DNA from: Comamonadaceae bacterium
GTDB lineage: Bacteria; Pseudomonadota; Gammaproteobacteria; Burkholderiales; Burkholderiaceae_C
Assembly: GCA_027486755.1 (NCBI GenBank)
Contig: JAIXOM010000038.1
Location: forward strand, 27,964 to 91,963
Reading direction: 5' to 3'
DNA length: 64,000 nucleotides
In this document: positions 1 to 12,563 of the stretch, piece by piece
Layout: each line of letters begins with the position of its first letter
How positions within the stretch are numbered: position 1 is the stretch's first letter
Notes under the pieces: generated by a model
Told to the model about the DNA's origin: nothing
Database searches by the model: none
Seen by the model: the letters and a program-made list of their open reading frames with translations, nothing else
Translations under genes and position numbers: made by a program

Positions 1-218
1 GTCCAGACGATCTCACGCGGGTCGGCGCCGATCAGCTCAGCCACCTGCTCACGGGCTTTTTCCACCGCCGCTTCGGCTTCCCAGCCCCAAGCGTGGCTGC
101 GCGAAGCGGGATTGCCGAAATGCTCGCGCAACCAGGGAATCATGGCGTCGACCACCCTTGGATCGCAGGGGTTGGTGGCGCTGTAATCCAGGTAGATCGG
201 AAAGTGAGGTGTTTGCAT
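1..218 (-). CDS. iscS: Cysteine desulfurase IscS, N-terminal part (runs off the window)
   Basis: About 72 codons are visible, reading [17 protein letters not shown] and then a segment with [17 protein letters not shown]. This matches the N terminus of PLP-dependent class V cysteine desulfurases, which take sulfur from cysteine for Fe-S cluster assembly on IscU. The catalytic lysine and cysteine loop lie outside the window. The start is the ATG at 216-218. The gene lies 80 bp downstream of iscR on the same strand, the usual isc operon order, which favours IscS over NifS or SufS. Confidence 0.9.
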   Translation of the reverse strand, partial: MQTPHFPIYLDYSATNPCDPRVVDAMIPWLREHFGNPASRSHAWGWEAEAAVEKAREQVAELIGADPREIVW

Positions 219-240
219 GTGAACTCTAGAGAGGTTCTTA

Positions 241-269
241 GCCTACAGCCCCCACCGGAGGCTGTAAGC
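241..269 (-). promoter_or_regulatory. Hairpin in the iscR-iscS intergenic region
   Basis: GCCTACAGCC (241-250) and GGCTGTAAGC (260-269) pair over 10 positions with one G-U wobble and a 9-nt loop. On the transcribed minus strand no U-run follows, so this is not a canonical terminator. In E. coli a structure in this interval stabilises the iscR part of the transcript; a similar role here is inference. Confidence 0.45.
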
Positions 270-298
270 ACTGGGGTGCAGGCCGCAAGGGCCCGGAC

Positions 299-835
299 TC
301 AGGACTTGGAAAAAGCAGCGCCCAAGGCAAAGACTGAGTTAGGGGCGTTAATCCGAACCGGCTTGACCGCTGGTGCGGCAAACACAGCCTTCTTAACCGG
401 GGGCGTGTTCTCGATGACCACGCCCTTGGCCAGCTGGTCATCCACCAACTTTTGCAAATTGACAGAGTCCAGAAATTCGACCATACGGCTGTTCAAGGAG
501 GCCCACAGTTCATGGGTCATGCAGCGGCCGCCTTCGCCGTTGCAGTTTTCCTTGCCGCCGCAGTTGGTGGCGTCCAGGGGTTCGTCAACCGACACGATGA
601 TGTCGGCCACGGTGATGTCGCTGGCCTTGCGACCCAGGGTGTAGCCACCGCCAGGTCCACGGGTGGACTCGACCAGCTCATGGCGGCGCAGTTTCCCGAA
701 GAGTTGTTCCAGATAAGACAGCGAGATTTGCTGACGTTGGCTGATGGCGGCCAGGGTGACGGGGCCGTTGTTCTGGCGCAGGGCCAGGTCGATCATGGCA
801 GTGACCGCAAAGCGGCCTTTGGTTGTGAGACGCAT
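299..835 (-). CDS. iscR: Fe-S cluster-responsive regulator IscR (Rrf2 family)
   Basis: The 178-residue protein begins MRLTTKGRF, the typical IscR start. It has an N-terminal winged helix-turn-helix (about residues 1-60, including [11 protein letters not shown] and a GPGGGY wing) and the cluster-ligand segment with C92, C98, C105 and H108. E. coli IscR uses C92, C98, C104 and H107, so one residue is inserted between the second and third cysteines. I chose the ATG at 833-835 because GGAG lies 7 nt upstream; an in-frame TTG two codons earlier has worse spacing. In the family, holo-IscR represses the isc operon and apo-IscR activates suf-type targets. The C-terminal 30 residues are Ala/Val-rich and not diagnostic. 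Confidence 0.95.
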   Translation of the reverse strand: MRLTTKGRFAVTAMIDLALRQNNGPVTLAAISQRQQISLSYLEQLFGKLRRHELVESTRGPGGGYTLGRKASDITVADIIVSVDEPLDATNCGGKENCNGEGGRCMTHELWASLNSRMVEFLDSVNLQKLVDDQLAKGVVIENTPPVKKAVFAAPAVKPVRINAPNSVFALGAAFSKS

Positions 836-979
836 TTTCAAGCTCCTTCAATGTTGCTTGACTGACGTTAAGTCCGCCGACCACCTGAGCGGCCGGTACG
901 ATTTCCACCCTCCCCGCGTCTTTATTCCGACGACTTTGCGGACTGCCCTGTCACTTTTCTTTGTTGAGCGTTTTCATCA

Positions 980-1012
980 AGTATATCAGAAGAAACCCAG
1001 TAATTTAATGGG
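980..1012 (-). promoter_or_regulatory. Candidate iscR promoter with IscR-type palindrome
   Basis: On the minus strand, TATACT (980-985) could be a -10 element. Eleven bases upstream lies a 17-bp imperfect palindrome, 996-1012, reading CCCATTAAATTACTGGG on the transcribed strand (14 of 17 positions symmetric). It covers the expected -35 position. Its layout, CCC-N-TAAATTA-N-GGG, resembles the type 1 IscR box, but the inner GACT/AGTC half-sites are degenerate. The assignment is inferred from position and partial match. The rest of 836-1086 shows no gene. Confidence 0.4.
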
Positions 1013-1086
1013 ACACCGATACCAATCAGTCGCGGAATGAACTTTACCGTTTTTATCGGGTTTTGCGCAAGGGGATGCAAAAAAAT

Positions 1087-3201
<2,115 letters not shown>

Positions 3202-3339
3202 CCTGGCCCGTTAAAATTCGGGCAACCGAGCAGGATACGCGATCCTGAGCCGATTTGCGACCTTAGCCGGCCAGGATCGTTCCAAATGCGCTGGTCTGTC
3301 TCTTGCTCAACCCGTTCCATTCATCGCTTAAGGAATTTC

Positions 3340-4536
3340 ATGTCTTTGTTCACCGCCGTCGAAATGGCACCTCGCGACCCGATTCTGGGCCTGAACGAGC
3401 AGTTCGCTGCCGACCAGCACGCCAGCAAAGTCAATCTGGGCGTCGGCGTGTACTACGACGACAAGGGCAAGCTGCCGCTGCTCCACTGCGTGCAGGCGGC
3501 TGAAAAACGCATGGCCGAAAAGCCCACCCCGCGCGGCTACCTGCCCATCGACGGCATCGCCGCCTACGACAGTGCGGTCAAGGCCCTGGTCTTCGGCCAG
3601 GACAGCGAGCCGGTGCGCTCTGGCCGGGTGGCCACCGTACAGGCCATTGGCGGCACCGGTGGCTTGAAGGTCGGCGCCGACTTTCTCAAGCGCCTGAACC
3701 CCAATGCCAAGGTCATGATCAGCGACCCCAGTTGGGAAAACCATCGTGCCCTTTTCACCAACGCCGGCTTTGTGGTTGAAAGCTACCCCTATTACGACGC
3801 AGCCAATCGCGGCGTGAACTTTGAAGGCATGCTGGCCGCCCTCAACGCTGCGGCTGCCGGCACCGTCGTCGTGCTGCATGCCTGCTGCCACAACCCAACC
3901 GGCTACGACATCAGCACCGAACAGTGGAGCCAGGTGATAGCCGCCGTCAAGTCGAAAAACCTGGTGCCCTTTCTGGACATGGCCTACCAGGGCTTTGGCC
4001 ACGGCATCGCCGAAGACGGCGCGGTCATCGCGCAATTTGTGGCAGCTGGCCTGTCGATGTTCGTCTCCACCTCTTTTTCCAAGAGCTTTAGCCTCTACGG
4101 CGAGCGGGTCGGCGCACTGAGTGTGCTGTGCGAGAGCAAGGACGAGGCCGACCGGGTGCTCAGCCAACTCAAGATCGCGATCCGTACCAATTACTCCAAC
4201 CCGCCCACCCACGGCGGCGCCATCGTGGCCACCGTGCTGGGCACACCCGAGCTGCGCGCACAGTGGGAGCAGGAGCTGGGCGAGATGCGGGTGCGCATCA
4301 AGGCCATGCGCCAGCAACTGGTCGATGGCCTCAAAGCCGCCGGCGTCAAACAGGACATGAGCTTCATCACCAGCCAGATTGGCATGTTCAGCTACTCTGG
4401 CCTGAACAAGGATCAGATGGTGCGGCTGCGCAATGAATTCGGGGTCTACGGCACCGACACCGGCCGTATGTGCGTGGCTGCGCTCAACAGCCAGAACATC
4501 GGCCACGTCTGCGCTTCTATTGCGAAAGTGGTGTGA
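3340..4536 (+). CDS. tyrB: Aromatic/aspartate class I aminotransferase
   Basis: The 398-residue PLP enzyme of aminotransferase fold I transfers amino groups between aromatic or dicarboxylic amino acids and 2-oxoglutarate. Signature features are NLGVGVYYDDKG at the N terminus, HNPTGYD (about residues 184-190), the FLDMAYQGFG loop, and STSFSKSFSLYGERVG with the PLP lysine at K248. The reading frame stays open far upstream (antisense to uvrB), but the ATG at 3340, preceded by AAGGAA, starts at the normal family N terminus MSLFTAVEMAPRDPILG. TyrB and AspC cannot be separated by eye; betaproteobacterial members are usually called aromatic aminotransferase. Confidence 0.93.
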   Translation: MSLFTAVEMAPRDPILGLNEQFAADQHASKVNLGVGVYYDDKGKLPLLHCVQAAEKRMAEKPTPRGYLPIDGIAAYDSAVKALVFGQDSEPVRSGRVATVQAIGGTGGLKVGADFLKRLNPNAKVMISDPSWENHRALFTNAGFVVESYPYYDAANRGVNFEGMLAALNAAAAGTVVVLHACCHNPTGYDISTEQWSQVIAAVKSKNLVPFLDMAYQGFGHGIAEDGAVIAQFVAAGLSMFVSTSFSKSFSLYGERVGALSVLCESKDEADRVLSQLKIAIRTNYSNPPTHGGAIVATVLGTPELRAQWEQELGEMRVRIKAMRQQLVDGLKAAGVKQDMSFITSQIGMFSYSGLNKDQMVRLRNEFGVYGTDTGRMCVAALNSQNIGHVCASIAKVV

Positions 4537-4670
4537 GCCTACGGGAGTGAAGCCAGCCACTGGCGAGGCTCAATGGGCAGGTGCCAGCTTGCGGGGGTGT
4601 GACAAGGTGGTGACAGACGGTCACAACTTTAGGGTCCGCTCCCGCTTTTTGAAGCTCGACAACTGATATA

Positions 4671-4687
4671 TTGCTGCACTGCAACAA
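4671..4687 (+). promoter_or_regulatory. TTGCTGCACTGCAACAA palindrome upstream of phaZ (PhaR-type site?)
   Basis: The 17-bp sequence is symmetric at 14 of 17 positions and lies 28 bp before the phaZ start. A possible -10 (TATATT, 4667-4672) overlaps its left edge, so a bound protein could block the promoter. TGCA-rich palindromes of this form are what I would expect for the PHB-responsive repressor PhaR in Burkholderiales. That identification is inference; phaR is not in this window. Confidence 0.5.
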
Positions 4688-4714
4688 ATCTGCTCGCCGA
4701 CACCAGGAGGCCCC

Positions 4715-6118
4715 ATGCTGTACCAAGTCTATGAAACCCAGCGCACTGTCATGGAGCCTTTCGTGGACTTCGCGCAGGCGGCGGCCAAGCTGTTCAGCAA
4801 CCCTCACTCGCCTGCTGGCTCCCACCCCTGGGCGCAGCGCGTCTCAGCCGCCTACAGCTTGATGTACCGGCTGGGCAAAGACTACGAAAAGCCGGCCTTT
4901 GGCATCACCACGGTGGAGGTCAGCGGTATCCCAGTGGCCATCCAGGAGCGGGTGGAAATCGACAAGCCTTTTTGCGAGCTGCGTCGCTTCAAGAGGCTGA
5001 GCGACGACGTACCGACCCTGGCCAAGCTCAAGTCCCAGCCTGTGGTGCTGATCGTCGCCCCGCTGTCGGGCCACTACGCCACCTTGCTGCGTGACACGGT
5101 CAAGTACATGCTCAAGGACCACAAGGTCTACATCACCGACTGGCGCAACGCGCGCATGGTGCCCATGGATCAGGGCGACTTCCACCTGGACGACTATGTC
5201 AACTACGTGCAGGAATTCATACGCCACCTGCAGGGTCGCTATGGCAACTGCCATGTGATCAGCGTGTGTCAGCCCACGGTGCCTGTGCTCGCTGCCGTGT
5301 CCCTGATGGCCAGCCGCGGTGAAAAAACGCCGCTGACCATGACCATGATGGGCGGGCCGATCGATGCACGCAAGTCGCCGACAGCGGTCAACAACCTGGC
5401 CCTCAACAAGAGCCACAACTGGTTCGAGAACAACGTGATCTTCCGGGTGCCTAGCAACTTCCCGGGTGCGGGCCGCAAGGTCTACCCCGGCTTCATGCAG
5501 CATGCGGGCTTTGTGGCCATGAACCCCGACCGCCATGCCAAAAGCCACTACGATTTTTTCAAGGACTTGATCAAGGGTGACGATGCCAGTGCCGAGGCCC
5601 ACCGCAAGTTCTACGACGAGTACAACGCGGTGCTCGACATGGACGCGCACTACTACTTGGAGACCATCAGCACGGTGTTCCAGGAGTTCAAGCTGGTCCA
5701 CGGCACCTGGGAGGTGCTCAACCTGGAGGGGCAGCCAGAGTTGGTGCGGCCCCAGGACATAAGCAGCACTGCCTTGATGACGGTCGAGGGCGAGCTCGAC
5801 GACATCTCGGGTTCAGGCCAAACGGCGGCCGCGCATGAACTGTGTAAAGGCATCAGCAAACCCATGAAGCAGCACCTGGAAGTGCCCGGGGCAGGTCACT
5901 ACGGCATCTTTAGCGGCCGCCGCTGGCGCGATGTGGTCTACCCACAGGTCAAGGCTTTCATACTTGAGGGGCAAAGCCGCCTGAAACCGCAGCGTGCGCC
6001 CGCCCAAGCTACGGCCAAGGCGCCGACCCGCACGACAAGTGCGATGAGCAACGCCAGCCAGCCCGGCCGCAAGAGCAGCAAGCCGGTGGCGCGCAAACGG
6101 GCCGCACGTAGCAGTTAA
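4715..6118 (+). CDS. phaZ: Intracellular polyhydroxyalkanoate (PHB) depolymerase
   Basis: The 467-residue protein begins MLYQVYETQRTVMEPF, the N terminus of the PhaZ1-type intracellular PHB depolymerases that mobilise stored polymer. The alpha/beta-hydrolase core has a nucleophile cysteine (C185) in VISVCQPTVP in place of the usual lipase-box serine, a likely acid at D362 or D363 (GELDDISGSG) and histidine H395 (GAGHYGIFSG). The last ~45 residues are Ala/Lys/Arg-rich and beyond the conserved core, perhaps contacting the granule. The start is strongly supported by AGGAGG 4 nt upstream. No signal peptide is seen, consistent with a cytoplasmic granule enzyme. Confidence 0.93.
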   Translation: MLYQVYETQRTVMEPFVDFAQAAAKLFSNPHSPAGSHPWAQRVSAAYSLMYRLGKDYEKPAFGITTVEVSGIPVAIQERVEIDKPFCELRRFKRLSDDVPTLAKLKSQPVVLIVAPLSGHYATLLRDTVKYMLKDHKVYITDWRNARMVPMDQGDFHLDDYVNYVQEFIRHLQGRYGNCHVISVCQPTVPVLAAVSLMASRGEKTPLTMTMMGGPIDARKSPTAVNNLALNKSHNWFENNVIFRVPSNFPGAGRKVYPGFMQHAGFVAMNPDRHAKSHYDFFKDLIKGDDASAEAHRKFYDEYNAVLDMDAHYYLETISTVFQEFKLVHGTWEVLNLEGQPELVRPQDISSTALMTVEGELDDISGSGQTAAAHELCKGISKPMKQHLEVPGAGHYGIFSGRRWRDVVYPQVKAFILEGQSRLKPQRAPAQATAKAPTRTTSAMSNASQPGRKSSKPVARKRAARSS

Positions 6119-6178
6119 AGCCCGCTGCGCCAGGCGCGGCAGCATGTGGGGTCCGCAAGCCGTGGACAATCGCTCGTC

Positions 6179-6847
6179 GTGACCCAGACCAGCCCTCTCC
6201 TGCTTGAGCGCATCCTCGATGCGCTGCCGCAAACCCAGTGCACCCGCTGCGGCTACCCCGACTGCCGCGCCTATGCCCAGGCCCTGGCCCAAGGGCAGGC
6301 CCAGATCAACCAGTGCCCACCGGGCGGCCAGGAAGGCATCTCCCGCTTGGCCGCCATTACCGGGCTGCCCGAGCTTGCGCTCAATCCCGTCCATGGCCAG
6401 GAAGGACCGCGCGCGGTCGCGGTGATCGACGAGGACTGGTGCATAGGCTGCACCCTGTGCCAGCCGGTCTGCCCGACCGACGCCATCGTCGGCGGCCACA
6501 AGCTCATGCACACGGTCATTGAAGGGCACTGCACCGGCTGCGAGCTGTGCCTGCCCGTCTGTCCGGTCGACTGCATACGCATGGAGGTGGTGACCCAAAC
6601 CTCGGGCTGGCAGGCCTGGACAGGGGCGCAGGCCCTGCAAGCGCGCAGCCGCTATGCCGCCCACCAGGAGCGCCAGCGCCACAGTGAGGAAAAGCGGGAG
6701 AGCGAGCGGCAGGCCAAGGTACAGGCCAAGCTGGCAGATTTAGGCGCGCACAGTCAGATCACCGACACAGCCGAACTCGAGCGAAAAAAGTCAGTGATCC
6801 AGGCCGCTCTTGAGCAAGCCCGCCATCGCCGCAAGGGCGCTGGGTAG
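6179..6847 (+). CDS. rsxB: RnfB/RsxB-like ferredoxin protein, stand-alone
   Basis: The protein has an N-terminal Fe-S domain CTRCGYPDCRAYAQA followed by NQCPPGG, and then two ferredoxin clusters, CIGCTLCQPVCP and CTGCELCLPVCP. This is the RnfB layout without the usual N-terminal membrane helix. The C terminus (about residues 150-222) is charged and helical, with many Glu, Lys and Arg residues. The start is unclear: the GTG at 6179 gives VTQTSPLLLERIL (222 residues), and an in-frame GTG at 6146 adds 11 residues. No other rnf genes are present, so it probably donates electrons to or from another partner; Burkholderiales commonly carry such an orphan gene. Confidence 0.85.
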   Translation: MTQTSPLLLERILDALPQTQCTRCGYPDCRAYAQALAQGQAQINQCPPGGQEGISRLAAITGLPELALNPVHGQEGPRAVAVIDEDWCIGCTLCQPVCPTDAIVGGHKLMHTVIEGHCTGCELCLPVCPVDCIRMEVVTQTSGWQAWTGAQALQARSRYAAHQERQRHSEEKRESERQAKVQAKLADLGAHSQITDTAELERKKSVIQAALEQARHRRKGAG

Positions 6848-6892
6848 ATCCGGGCCCGCTGAGGCAGAACGCGGTTTGCGGCGGAGCTGTCT

Positions 6893-7390
6893 TCAGGCAG
6901 GCGCCGCCGCCAAGGCCGCGAAGGCGCTTACCACCTCCGGGGGTGCTTGCACCAACTCGATCAGCACGCCCTCGCCAGAAATCGGAAATTCTTCATTGCC
7001 CTTGGGGTGCAAAAAGCAGATGTCAAAGCCGGCCGCGCCCTGGCGGATGCCGCCCGGCGCAAAGCGCACACCCTGAGACGTCAGCCAGTCGACCGCCTTG
7101 GGCAGATCGTCAATCCACAGGCCCACATGGTTGAGCGGGGTGGTGTGGACAGCGGGCTTTTTCTCGGGGTCGAGCGGCTGCATCAAATCGACCTCGACCT
7201 TGAAGGCGCCCGTACCCATGGCACAAATGTCCTCGTCCACGTTCTCGCGCTCGCTGACGAAGTTGCCGGTGACGTCCAGCCCCAGCATGTCCACCCACAG
7301 GGTGCGCAGACGCTGCTTGCTGGGGCCGCCGATGGCGATCTGCTGTATGCCCAGAACCTTGAAAGGACGTGCTGATGATCCCGCGCTCAT
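6893..7390 (-). CDS. VOC-family (glyoxalase-fold) protein, candidate methylmalonyl-CoA epimerase
   Basis: The 165-residue protein has two beta-alpha-beta-beta-beta halves of the vicinal oxygen chelate fold. Likely metal ligands by position are Q17 (IQQIAIGG), D68 or E66 (KVEVDLMQP), H88 ([10 protein letters not shown]) and E145 (VLIELVQ). A Gln in the first place is seen in eukaryotic-type glyoxalase I, whereas methylmalonyl-CoA epimerase usually has His. Its ATG overlaps the stop of the cupin gene (ATGA), so it is translated as part of the propionyl-CoA operon. Epimerisation of (S)- to (R)-methylmalonyl-CoA is the step otherwise missing from this operon; the assignment is inferred from context. 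Confidence 0.75.
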   Translation of the reverse strand: MSAGSSARPFKVLGIQQIAIGGPSKQRLRTLWVDMLGLDVTGNFVSERENVDEDICAMGTGAFKVEVDLMQPLDPEKKPAVHTTPLNHVGLWIDDLPKAVDWLTSQGVRFAPGGIRQGAAGFDICFLHPKGNEEFPISGEGVLIELVQAPPEVVSAFAALAAAPA

Positions 7391-7668
7391 GCTGCCTCCT
7401 TGCTGCGGCGCCCCGCCAAGTATTTGACGCCCTGCGGGCCGGCGTGCTCGCTGTGCACGGTGCCAGCCGGCAGCCGGAAAATCTCGCCGGTGGCGTAATG
7501 GCGGGCCTGCCCGTCCACCGTGATGGTGAAGTCGCCGTTCAGGATAAGGGCACAGGCGTCGAAGGCATGGGCATGATCATCCATGGCGTAGCCGACGGGT
7601 TGTTCCACCGTGGTGATCACCTGATAGCCCTCGCTTCGAAGGTGTTCCTGGAATTGGTCGTGATTCAT
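7387..7668 (-). CDS. Small cupin-domain protein
   Basis: This 93-residue protein is a single conserved beta-barrel. It carries cupin motif 1 ([16 protein letters not shown]) and motif 2 ([17 protein letters not shown]), giving three histidines for metal binding. I prefer the ATG at 7666-7668 ([10 protein letters not shown]), which follows GGGAGA by 5 nt; the frame is open to 7683. It sits between pccA (18 bp upstream) and the VOC gene (4-bp overlap), so it is very likely cotranscribed with the propionyl-CoA carboxylase genes. Its role there is unknown; small cupins of this kind can be sensors or metal-dependent isomerases/dioxygenases. Confidence 0.8.
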   Translation of the reverse strand: MNHDQFQEHLRSEGYQVITTVEQPVGYAMDDHAHAFDACALILNGDFTITVDGQARHYATGEIFRLPAGTVHSEHAGPQGVKYLAGRRSKEAA

Positions 7669-7686
7669 CGCGATCTCCCACAAGGA

Positions 7687-9727
<2,041 letters not shown>

Positions 9728-9735
<8 letters not shown>

Positions 9736-9850
9736 ATTGGCTCTCCGCGTGGAAATCGCCTGCGCATGCTTCGCATGCCATGCAATTTGATGAAACGCCC
9801 GCTGCGCGGCCGTTTTCGCCCCTATTGGCAATCAGGATTTTCTTGAACAT
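9728..9850 (-). pseudogene. 40-codon mini-ORF repeating the biotin carboxylase start
   Basis: The ORF runs from ATG 9848-9850 to TAA 9728-9730, overlapping the pccA start. Its first 12 codons translate as MFKKILIANRGE, identical to pccA, but 8 of 36 bases differ, all synonymously. After that it continues without resemblance (NGRAAGVSSNCMACEA and so on). A good ribosome site (CAGGAG, 8 nt before ATG) suggests it can be translated. It may be a scar of recombination with a paralogous biotin carboxylase gene such as accC, or it may act as a leader peptide coupled to pccA. It contains the hairpin-rich stretch at 9761-9815. Confidence 0.6.
9761..9815. repeat. Two adjacent hairpins between the duplicated gene starts (REP-like)
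   Basis: GCATGC-TTC-GCATGC (9764-9778) forms one hairpin. A second, at about 9794-9814, pairs AACG-G-CCGC with GCGG-G-CGTT around GCA with one G-G mismatch. Together they fill the space between the two copies of the biotin carboxylase start. The layout resembles a REP-type intergenic element, but I see no second copy in this window. Confidence 0.35.
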
Positions 9851-9870
9851 CTTGTTTTCTCCTGGTCTGA

Positions 9871-11403
9871 TCAAAGCGGAATGTTCCCGTGCTTGCGCCA
9901 GGGGTTCTCGACTTTCTTGTCCTTGAGCATCACGAGCGAGCGGCAGATGCGCTTGCGGGTTTCATGCGGCAGGATCACATCGTCGATGAAGCCGCGGGCG
10001 CCCGCCACGAAGGGATTGGCAAAGCGGGCCTTGTACTCGGCCTCGCGGGCGGCGAGCTTTTCCGGGTCTTTTTTCTCTTCGCGGAAGATGATCTCTACCG
10101 CGCCCTTGGCGCCCATCACCGCAATCTCGGCATTGGGCCAGGCGAAGTTCACGTCACCGCGCAGGTGTTTGGAGGCCATCACGTCATACGCGCCGCCGTA
10201 GGCCTTGCGGGTGATCACCGTCACCTTGGGCACCGTGCATTCAGCATAGGCATAGAGCAGCTTGGCGCCATGCTTGATGATGCCGCCGTACTCCTGGCTG
10301 GTGCCGGGCATGAAGCCGGGCACATCGACGAAGGTGATGACGGGGATGCCAAAGGCATCGCAAAAGCGCACGAAGCGCGCAGCCTTGATCGAGCTCTTGA
10401 TGTCCAGGCAGCCCGCCAGCACCAAGGGCTGGTTGGCCACAATGCCCACGGTCTGGCCGTCCATGCGGGAAAAGCCAACGATCATGTTCTTGGCGTAGTC
10501 GGGCTGGATCTCGAAGAAGTCGCCATCGTCGACGGTTTTGAGGATCAGCTCCTTCATGTCGTAGGGCTTGTTCGGGTTGTCCGGCACCAGGGTGTCGAGG
10601 CTGCGATCGGCGCGGTCGCTGGGATCGCCGCTGGGGCGCACTGGGGCTTTTTCGCGGTTGGACAGCGGCAGGTAGTTGTACAGGCGCCGCAGCATCAAGA
10701 GCGCCTCAATGTCATTGTCGAAGGCACCGTCGGCCACGCCGCTCTTGGTGGTGTGGGTAATGGCTCCACCCAACTCCTCGGCGCTCACCTCTTCATGGGT
10801 CACGGTCTTGACCACCTCGGGGCCAGTGACGAACATATAGCTCGAATCCTTGACCATGAAGATGAAGTCGGTCATGGCCGGTGAATACACCGCCCCGCCG
10901 GCACTGGGCCCCATGATCAGGCTGATCTGCGGGATCACGCCCGAGGCCATGACGTTGCGCTGAAACACCTCGGCATAACCGCCCAACGAGGCCACGCCTT
11001 CCTGGATGCGCGCACCGCCGGAATCATTGAGGCCGATCACAGGTGCGCCGACCTTCATCGCCTGGTCCATGACCTTGCAGATCTTCTCGGCGTGCGACTC
11101 GGACAGCGCGCCACCAAAGACGGTGAAGTCCTGGCTGTAGACGAAGACGAGGCGGCCGTTGATCATGCCGTAGCCGGTAACCACGCCGTCGCCGGGAATC
11201 TTGTTGTCCTCCATGCCAAAGTCCGTGCAGCGGTGCTCCACAAACATGTCCCACTCTTCAAAGGTGCCTGCGTCCAGCAGGACTTCCAGGCGCTCACGAG
11301 CGGTCAGCTTGCCTTTGGCATGTTGGGCCTCAATGCGCTTGGTACCGCCGCCCAGGCGGGCTGCAGCGCGCTTTTTTTCGAGTTGTTCAAGAATGTCTTG
11401 CAT
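9871..11403 (-). CDS. pccB: Propionyl-CoA carboxylase beta subunit (carboxyltransferase)
   Basis: The 510-residue protein has the two crotonase-fold halves of acyl-CoA carboxyltransferases. The N-terminal half contains [26 protein letters not shown] (positions about 75-100) and [12 protein letters not shown]. The C-terminal half contains [24 protein letters not shown] and [11 protein letters not shown]. It moves CO2 from biotin on PccA to propionyl-CoA. The start ATG 11401-11403 follows AAGGA by 4 nt. It lies between meaB (42 bp upstream) and the pccA mini-ORF on the same strand. The length matches the family and nothing is missing. Confidence 0.95.
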   Translation of the reverse strand: MQDILEQLEKKRAAARLGGGTKRIEAQHAKGKLTARERLEVLLDAGTFEEWDMFVEHRCTDFGMEDNKIPGDGVVTGYGMINGRLVFVYSQDFTVFGGALSESHAEKICKVMDQAMKVGAPVIGLNDSGGARIQEGVASLGGYAEVFQRNVMASGVIPQISLIMGPSAGGAVYSPAMTDFIFMVKDSSYMFVTGPEVVKTVTHEEVSAEELGGAITHTTKSGVADGAFDNDIEALLMLRRLYNYLPLSNREKAPVRPSGDPSDRADRSLDTLVPDNPNKPYDMKELILKTVDDGDFFEIQPDYAKNMIVGFSRMDGQTVGIVANQPLVLAGCLDIKSSIKAARFVRFCDAFGIPVITFVDVPGFMPGTSQEYGGIIKHGAKLLYAYAECTVPKVTVITRKAYGGAYDVMASKHLRGDVNFAWPNAEIAVMGAKGAVEIIFREEKKDPEKLAAREAEYKARFANPFVAGARGFIDDVILPHETRKRICRSLVMLKDKKVENPWRKHGNIPL

Positions 11404-11445
11404 GGGGTCCTTCTTTGAAAGGCTTGGAGAAAATAAAGCAAAGGC

Positions 11446-12453
11446 TCAATGAATATGAGCGGCAAGCAGTTGACGGGCTGCGGTCGAGGCAGGCAAGCGG
11501 CCCTGCACGACTTCGGTAGTGATGCCCGGAAGCAAGTGGCTGACAGCCGGGTTCTGCCGGAAGGCGAGCTTGAGGCCAGCATCCACACGCTCCCACATCC
11601 AGGCCAGCGACTGTTGTTGGCGGCGCTGGGCCAGCTGTCCGTTGGCGCTCTGCAAAGCGCGGTAGCGGCTCACCGCTGTCCAAAAGTGGTCTACTCCCTG
11701 AGCATGCAAAGCGCTGATCTTGACCACCTGCGGATGCCACTGCGTTTCGATGTGATGCGCATGGTCCGGATTGCCATGCATGCCAAACAGCCGCAGCGCG
11801 CTGGTGATCTGCGCCTCTGCGCGGGTGGCCGCATGGGCGTCGATGTCGGCCTTGTTGATCACCACCAGATCGGCCAGCTCCATCACGCCCTTCTTGATGG
11901 CCTGCAGGTCATCGCCGGCATTGGGCAGTTGCATGAGCACGAACATGTCGGTCATGCCGGCCACAGCGGTCTCGCTCTGGCCCACGCCCACGGTTTCAAC
12001 GATGACCACGTCATAGCCGGCAGACTCGCAAACCAGCATGGCTTCGCGGGTCTTCTCGGCCACGCCGCCCAGCGTGCCGCTCGACGGGCTGGGCCGGATA
12101 TAGGCCTTCTCGTGCACCGAGAGCTGCTCCATGCGGGTCTTGTCGCCCAGGATGGAGCCGCCCGAGATGGTCGACGAGGGGTCGATGGTGAGCACCGCCA
12201 CCCGGTGGCCCAGGGAAATGAGGTACAGGCCCAGCGCCTCGATGAAGGTGGACTTGCCCACGCCGGGCACGCCGCTAATGCCTAAGCGAAAGCTCGTGCC
12301 GGTGTGCGGCAAGATGGCAGTCAGCAGCTCGTCGCCCTGGGCGCGGTGGTCAGCGCGGGTGGATTCGAGCAGGGTGATGGCCTTAGCCATGGCCCGCCGC
12401 TGTGCAGCTGATGGGCCGTGCAGCAAGGCTTGGACGATGGCCTCAGGCGTCAC
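11446..12453 (-). CDS. meaB: Methylmalonyl-CoA mutase-associated GTPase MeaB
   Basis: The 335-residue G3E-family GTPase loads and protects the B12 cofactor of methylmalonyl-CoA mutase. Visible motifs are the P-loop GVPGVGKSTF, the switch region TIDPSSTISGGSILGDKTRM, VETVGVGQSE, and VINKAD for guanine recognition. The start appears to be a GTG at 12451-12453 giving TPEAIVQALLHG; no better ATG exists nearby. It is separated from its mutase partner by the toxin-antitoxin pair and about 110 bp (12454-12563) in which I see no gene. Confidence 0.93.
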   Translation of the reverse strand: MTPEAIVQALLHGPSAAQRRAMAKAITLLESTRADHRAQGDELLTAILPHTGTSFRLGISGVPGVGKSTFIEALGLYLISLGHRVAVLTIDPSSTISGGSILGDKTRMEQLSVHEKAYIRPSPSSGTLGGVAEKTREAMLVCESAGYDVVIVETVGVGQSETAVAGMTDMFVLMQLPNAGDDLQAIKKGVMELADLVVINKADIDAHAATRAEAQITSALRLFGMHGNPDHAHHIETQWHPQVVKISALHAQGVDHFWTAVSRYRALQSANGQLAQRRQQQSLAWMWERVDAGLKLAFRQNPAVSHLLPGITTEVVQGRLPASTAARQLLAAHIH

Positions 12454-12563
12454 GCCGGGTACCCCACCCTGTGACCGCTCCGGGTCGCAGCTTCAACGCA
12501 GTGCCACCTACCGAAGTTGCGGCCAGAACCCAGGCGCAGATCCAACAATGTCACCTCTAGCCC

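Noticed and set aside
3202..3339. SOS box for uvrB
   Set aside because: I found no CTG-N10-CAG sequence in the uvrB upstream region.
3328..4560. 410-codon open frame on the minus strand opposite the aminotransferase
   Set aside because: It is a mirror of a strong PLP enzyme gene with the same codon-bias artefact and no recognisable motif.
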